Assembly (NCBI RefSeq): GCF_023653455.1
Contig: NZ_JAKEDR010000176.1
Location: forward strand, 1 to 7,280
DNA: 7,280 bases
DNA from: Paraclostridium ghonii
GTDB lineage: Bacteria; Bacillota; Clostridia; Peptostreptococcales; Peptostreptococcaceae
Direction: 5' to 3'
The position numbers and the translations under genes are program-made. Positions 5,495 to 7,280 of this stretch are shown here, one piece after another. Positions within the stretch are counted from its first letter, which is position 1. The number at the start of each line of letters is the position of its first letter. Below the pieces are notes generated by a model. It saw only the letters and a list, made by a program, of their open reading frames with translations. It searched no databases and was not told where the DNA came from.

Positions 5495-6322
5495 ATGGAA
5501 TGGATAGAAATATTTAAAGCTATAATTTTAGGAATAATAGAAGGTATAACAGAATGGCTACCTATAAGTAGTACAGGTCATATGATACTAGTGGATGAAT
5601 TTTTACAGCTAGGAATGTCAGATGCATTTAAAGAAATGTTTTTTGTTGTAATACAATTAGGTGCAATAATGGCAGTAGTAGTTTTATATTGGAAAAAGAT
5701 ATTTCCTTTATCATTTAAGGAAAATCAAGTTATAAAAAAAGACATAATAACAATGTGGATAAAAATAGTTATAGCCTGCATACCTGCAGCAATTGTTGGG
5801 ATATTATTTGATGATAAGATAAACTTACTATTTTACAATTTTCAATCAGTAGCTATAGTTCTTATAGTATTTGGAATTTTGTTTATAGTAGTAGAAAACT
5901 ATAACAAAGGCAAAAAACCTATAGTAAAAAATATAAATCAATTAACTTATAAAATGGCAATAGTTATAGGTGTATTTCAGCTAGTAGCAGCGGTTTTTCC
6001 AGGCACATCACGTTCAGGAGCAACTATACTAGGAGCTTTATTAATAGGGGTATCAAGAGATGTAGCAGCTGAATTCACATTTTTTTTAGCTATACCAGTA
6101 ATGTTTGGAGCTAGCTTACTTAAGTTGATTAAGTTTGGTGTTGTGTTTACTAGTTTTGAATTTACAGTATTATTAGTGGGTATGATAGTTGCATTTATAG
6201 TTTCTTTACTAACTATTAAATTTCTTGTGGGATACATTAAAGAACATGATTTTAAAATATTTGGGTGGTATAGGATATTACTTGGGTGCATACTACTAAT
6301 ATATTATTTCACTATTATGTAA
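5495..6322 (+). CDS. uppP: Undecaprenyl-diphosphate phosphatase (UppP/BacA family)
   Basis: This integral membrane enzyme hydrolyses undecaprenyl pyrophosphate to undecaprenyl phosphate, recycling the lipid carrier for peptidoglycan and other wall polymers. Extra copies are known to give bacitracin resistance. The 275 residues match the family length. Both signature regions are intact: E16-G-I-T-E20-W-L-P-I-S-S-T-G-H28, supplying the catalytic Glu pair and His, and PGTSRSGAT at 169-177 with the phosphate-binding Arg173. Hydrophobic segments run through the whole protein, as expected for a polytopic phosphatase. ATG 5495 lies eight bases after GGGG (5483-5486), a modest RBS, and the N-terminus matches the family start. 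It is a single-gene unit with a terminator on each side. Its upstream DNA carries a BceR-like site, and the next genes encode a BceR-type regulator and kinase, so antibiotic-induced expression is likely but inferred. Confidence 0.96.
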   Translation: MEWIEIFKAIILGIIEGITEWLPISSTGHMILVDEFLQLGMSDAFKEMFFVVIQLGAIMAVVVLYWKKIFPLSFKENQVIKKDIITMWIKIVIACIPAAIVGILFDDKINLLFYNFQSVAIVLIVFGILFIVVENYNKGKKPIVKNINQLTYKMAIVIGVFQLVAAVFPGTSRSGATILGALLIGVSRDVAAEFTFFLAIPVMFGASLLKLIKFGVVFTSFEFTVLLVGMIVAFIVSLLTIKFLVGYIKEHDFKIFGWYRILLGCILLIYYFTIM

Positions 6323-6328
6323 AATTAA

Positions 6329-6384
6329 TTATACTAAATAAAGCTATAGCAATAATGACAATGCTATAGCTTTATTTAGTATAA
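6329..6384 (+). terminator. Bidirectional terminator between uppP and bceR (23-bp stem)
   Basis: A perfect 23-bp inverted repeat (6329-6351 with 6362-6384) encloses a 10-base loop. Its core GCTATAGCA...TGCTATAGC is flanked by AAATAAA on the left and TTTATTT on the right, the A/T-tract layout of a terminator that works in both directions. It begins six bases after the uppP stop and ends just before the candidate bceR promoter. Confidence 0.85.
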
Positions 6385-6388
6385 AAAA

Positions 6389-6397
6389 TGGTATACT
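6389..6397 (+). promoter_or_regulatory. Candidate extended -10 promoter of bceRS
   Basis: TG-G-TATACT is an extended -10 element; transcription would start near 6404, leaving a leader of about 54 bases. No good -35 is present: the expected position (about 6369-6374) falls in the right arm of the terminator. TATACTAA at 6392-6399 repeats the left terminator arm (6330-6337) and is complementary to TTAGTATA at 6376-6383. Confidence 0.55.
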
Positions 6398-6457
6398 AAT
6401 TATGAATAAAAATTATTAAAATATGGTGAAAATCAAGAACTGATATGGGGTGAATAT

Positions 6458-7150
6458 ATGAATAATAGGATTTATATTATAGAAGATGATACTTCCATAA
6501 GCACATTACTAAAAGACTACATAGATAGATATGGATTTGATGGGATTATAGCAACGAACTTTAATAATATAATAGAAGAATTTGAAGTATGCAGACCAAG
6601 TTTAGTATTATTAGATATAAATTTACCACAATTTGATGGGTTTTATTGGTGTACAAAGATAAGACAAAAATCAAATGTACCTATAATATTTATATCAGCA
6701 AGGGAATGTGGAATGGATCAAATTAGAGCATTAGAAAGTGGTGGGGATGATTATATAACCAAGCCATTTCAATATGATGTAGTAATAGCGAAAATAAAAA
6801 GTCATATAAGAAGGTCTTATGGAGAGTATGCCCCAAAGATAAGTGAAAGAATAGTTGAATTAGATGGATTAAAATTTTACCCAGAAAGATTGGAAATAGA
6901 ATTTGAAGATAAAAATATAATCATAACTAAAAAAGAAGGTACACTACTTGAATGCCTTATAAAAAAATATCCAAAGGTAGTTAGTAGAGATTATTTACTA
7001 GAAAAAATATGGGATGACATTGAATTTGTAGAGGAAAATACATTAAATGTTAATGTAAGTAGAATTAGAAAAAGACTTAGTGATTTAGGAATAGAAGATG
7101 CGGTGAATACTGTAAGAGGGCTTGGCTACAAATTAAATAAGAATTGGTAG
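6458..7150 (+). CDS. bceR: BceR-type response regulator (OmpR/PhoB family)
   Basis: This DNA-binding regulator is phosphorylated by a BceS-type kinase and activates peptide-antibiotic resistance genes. The 230 residues are a complete OmpR-family protein. The receiver domain (about 3-118) has the acidic pocket E9-D10-D11, phospho-acceptor Asp53 in LLDINLPQFDGF, Ser80 and Lys102. A linker is followed by a winged-helix domain (about 132-228) with VVSRDYLLEKIWDD and NTVRGLGYKL. The segments DGFYWCTKIR, IIFISAR, MDQIRALESGGDDYITKPF and FVEENTLNVNVSRIRKRL are the BceR/BraR-group style rather than PhoP or WalR. ATG 6458 follows GGGGTGA (6447-6453). The kinase gene starts nine bases after the stop, making a bceRS operon. 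Its likely targets include its own transporter, probably to the right of the window, and perhaps uppP just upstream. Confidence 0.93.
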   Translation: MNNRIYIIEDDTSISTLLKDYIDRYGFDGIIATNFNNIIEEFEVCRPSLVLLDINLPQFDGFYWCTKIRQKSNVPIIFISARECGMDQIRALESGGDDYITKPFQYDVVIAKIKSHIRRSYGEYAPKISERIVELDGLKFYPERLEIEFEDKNIIITKKEGTLLECLIKKYPKVVSRDYLLEKIWDDIEFVEENTLNVNVSRIRKRLSDLGIEDAVNTVRGLGYKLNKNW

Positions 7151-7159
7151 GATTATAAT

Positions 7160-7280
7160 ATGAAATTATTTATGGAAGAATACAAAGGATACATATTTAC
7201 TTATTATGGGGGACTTATAATAACTCTTACCTATTGTAAACTTATGAATTTTATAAAAACATCAGAGGTAGTATATATAT
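7160..7280 (+). CDS. bceS: BceS-type sensor histidine kinase, N-terminal fragment cut by the window end
   Basis: An open frame begins at ATG 7160 and continues without a stop to the window edge, giving 40 codons. The start MKLFMEEYKGYIF, followed by hydrophobic YYGGLIITLTY, fits the first membrane helix of the small, intramembrane-sensing BceS kinases, which lack an extracellular domain and take their signal from BceAB. No kinase motif (H-box or ATP-binding region) is in view, so the call rests on this N-terminus and on its position behind bceR. AGGA (7149-7152) overlaps the bceR stop and lies seven bases before the ATG, implying translational coupling. Confidence 0.75.
   Translation, partial: MKLFMEEYKGYIFTYYGGLIITLTYCKLMNFIKTSEVVYI

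Noticed and set aside
5977..6291. A 104-codon open frame on the - strand within uppP
   Set aside because: It is a shadow of the well-supported uppP frame, with no ribosome binding site or recognisable domain.
1..7280. CRISPR array, tRNA, rRNA or toxin-antitoxin pair
   Set aside because: I saw no regularly spaced repeats, no tRNA cloverleaf or CCA-type ends, no rRNA core sequences and no paired small genes.

Overview
The window is about 30% G+C or less outside its first 100 bases. It favours ATA, AGA and TTA codons, uses strong AGGAGG-like ribosome binding sites and has short A/T-flanked intrinsic terminators. This points to a low-GC Firmicute of the clostridial type, perhaps Peptostreptococcaceae. 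That placement is inferred from composition and protein style, not from a search. All recognised genes lie on the + strand.

Layout. Bases 1-100 are GC-richer (43 of 100 bases are G or C) and fold into nested hairpins. They may be the right end of an IS200/IS605-type element or another structured RNA. Next is a bceA-bceB pair (150-2925), a BceAB-type peptide-antibiotic resistance ABC transporter, closed by a terminator near 3007-3041. Then comes a lone gene (3200-3853) for a small protein with two HNH-endonuclease-like halves and a doubtful start codon. A RhlE-type DEAD-box RNA helicase (4024-5265) has a hairpin followed by a T-rich tract in its leader, and is followed by small hairpins and a strong terminator. 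uppP/bacA (5495-6322, undecaprenyl-pyrophosphate phosphatase) sits behind a leader dense in inverted repeats. Finally, after a 23-bp-stem terminator, come a BceR-type response regulator (6458-7150) and the first 40 codons of a BceS-type sensor kinase that runs off the window.

How they fit. Three of the four transcription units concern the bactoprenol (undecaprenyl phosphate) cycle under peptide-antibiotic attack. BceAB is known to protect or release the lipid carrier from drugs such as bacitracin. UppP regenerates undecaprenyl phosphate from its pyrophosphate, the bacitracin target. BceRS-type systems switch such functions on. The most interesting signal is a sequence upstream of uppP, TTACA-TAGA-TGTAA (5390-5403), that matches the TNACA-N4-TGTAA consensus I recall for BceR-type regulators. 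It suggests that uppP belongs to the regulon of the regulator encoded just downstream. The helicase and HNH genes look unrelated to this theme. I see no wholly new system. The novelty candidates are the uppP control region, the structured element beside bceA, the duplicated HNH protein with an ATA-like start, and the helicase leader hairpin.
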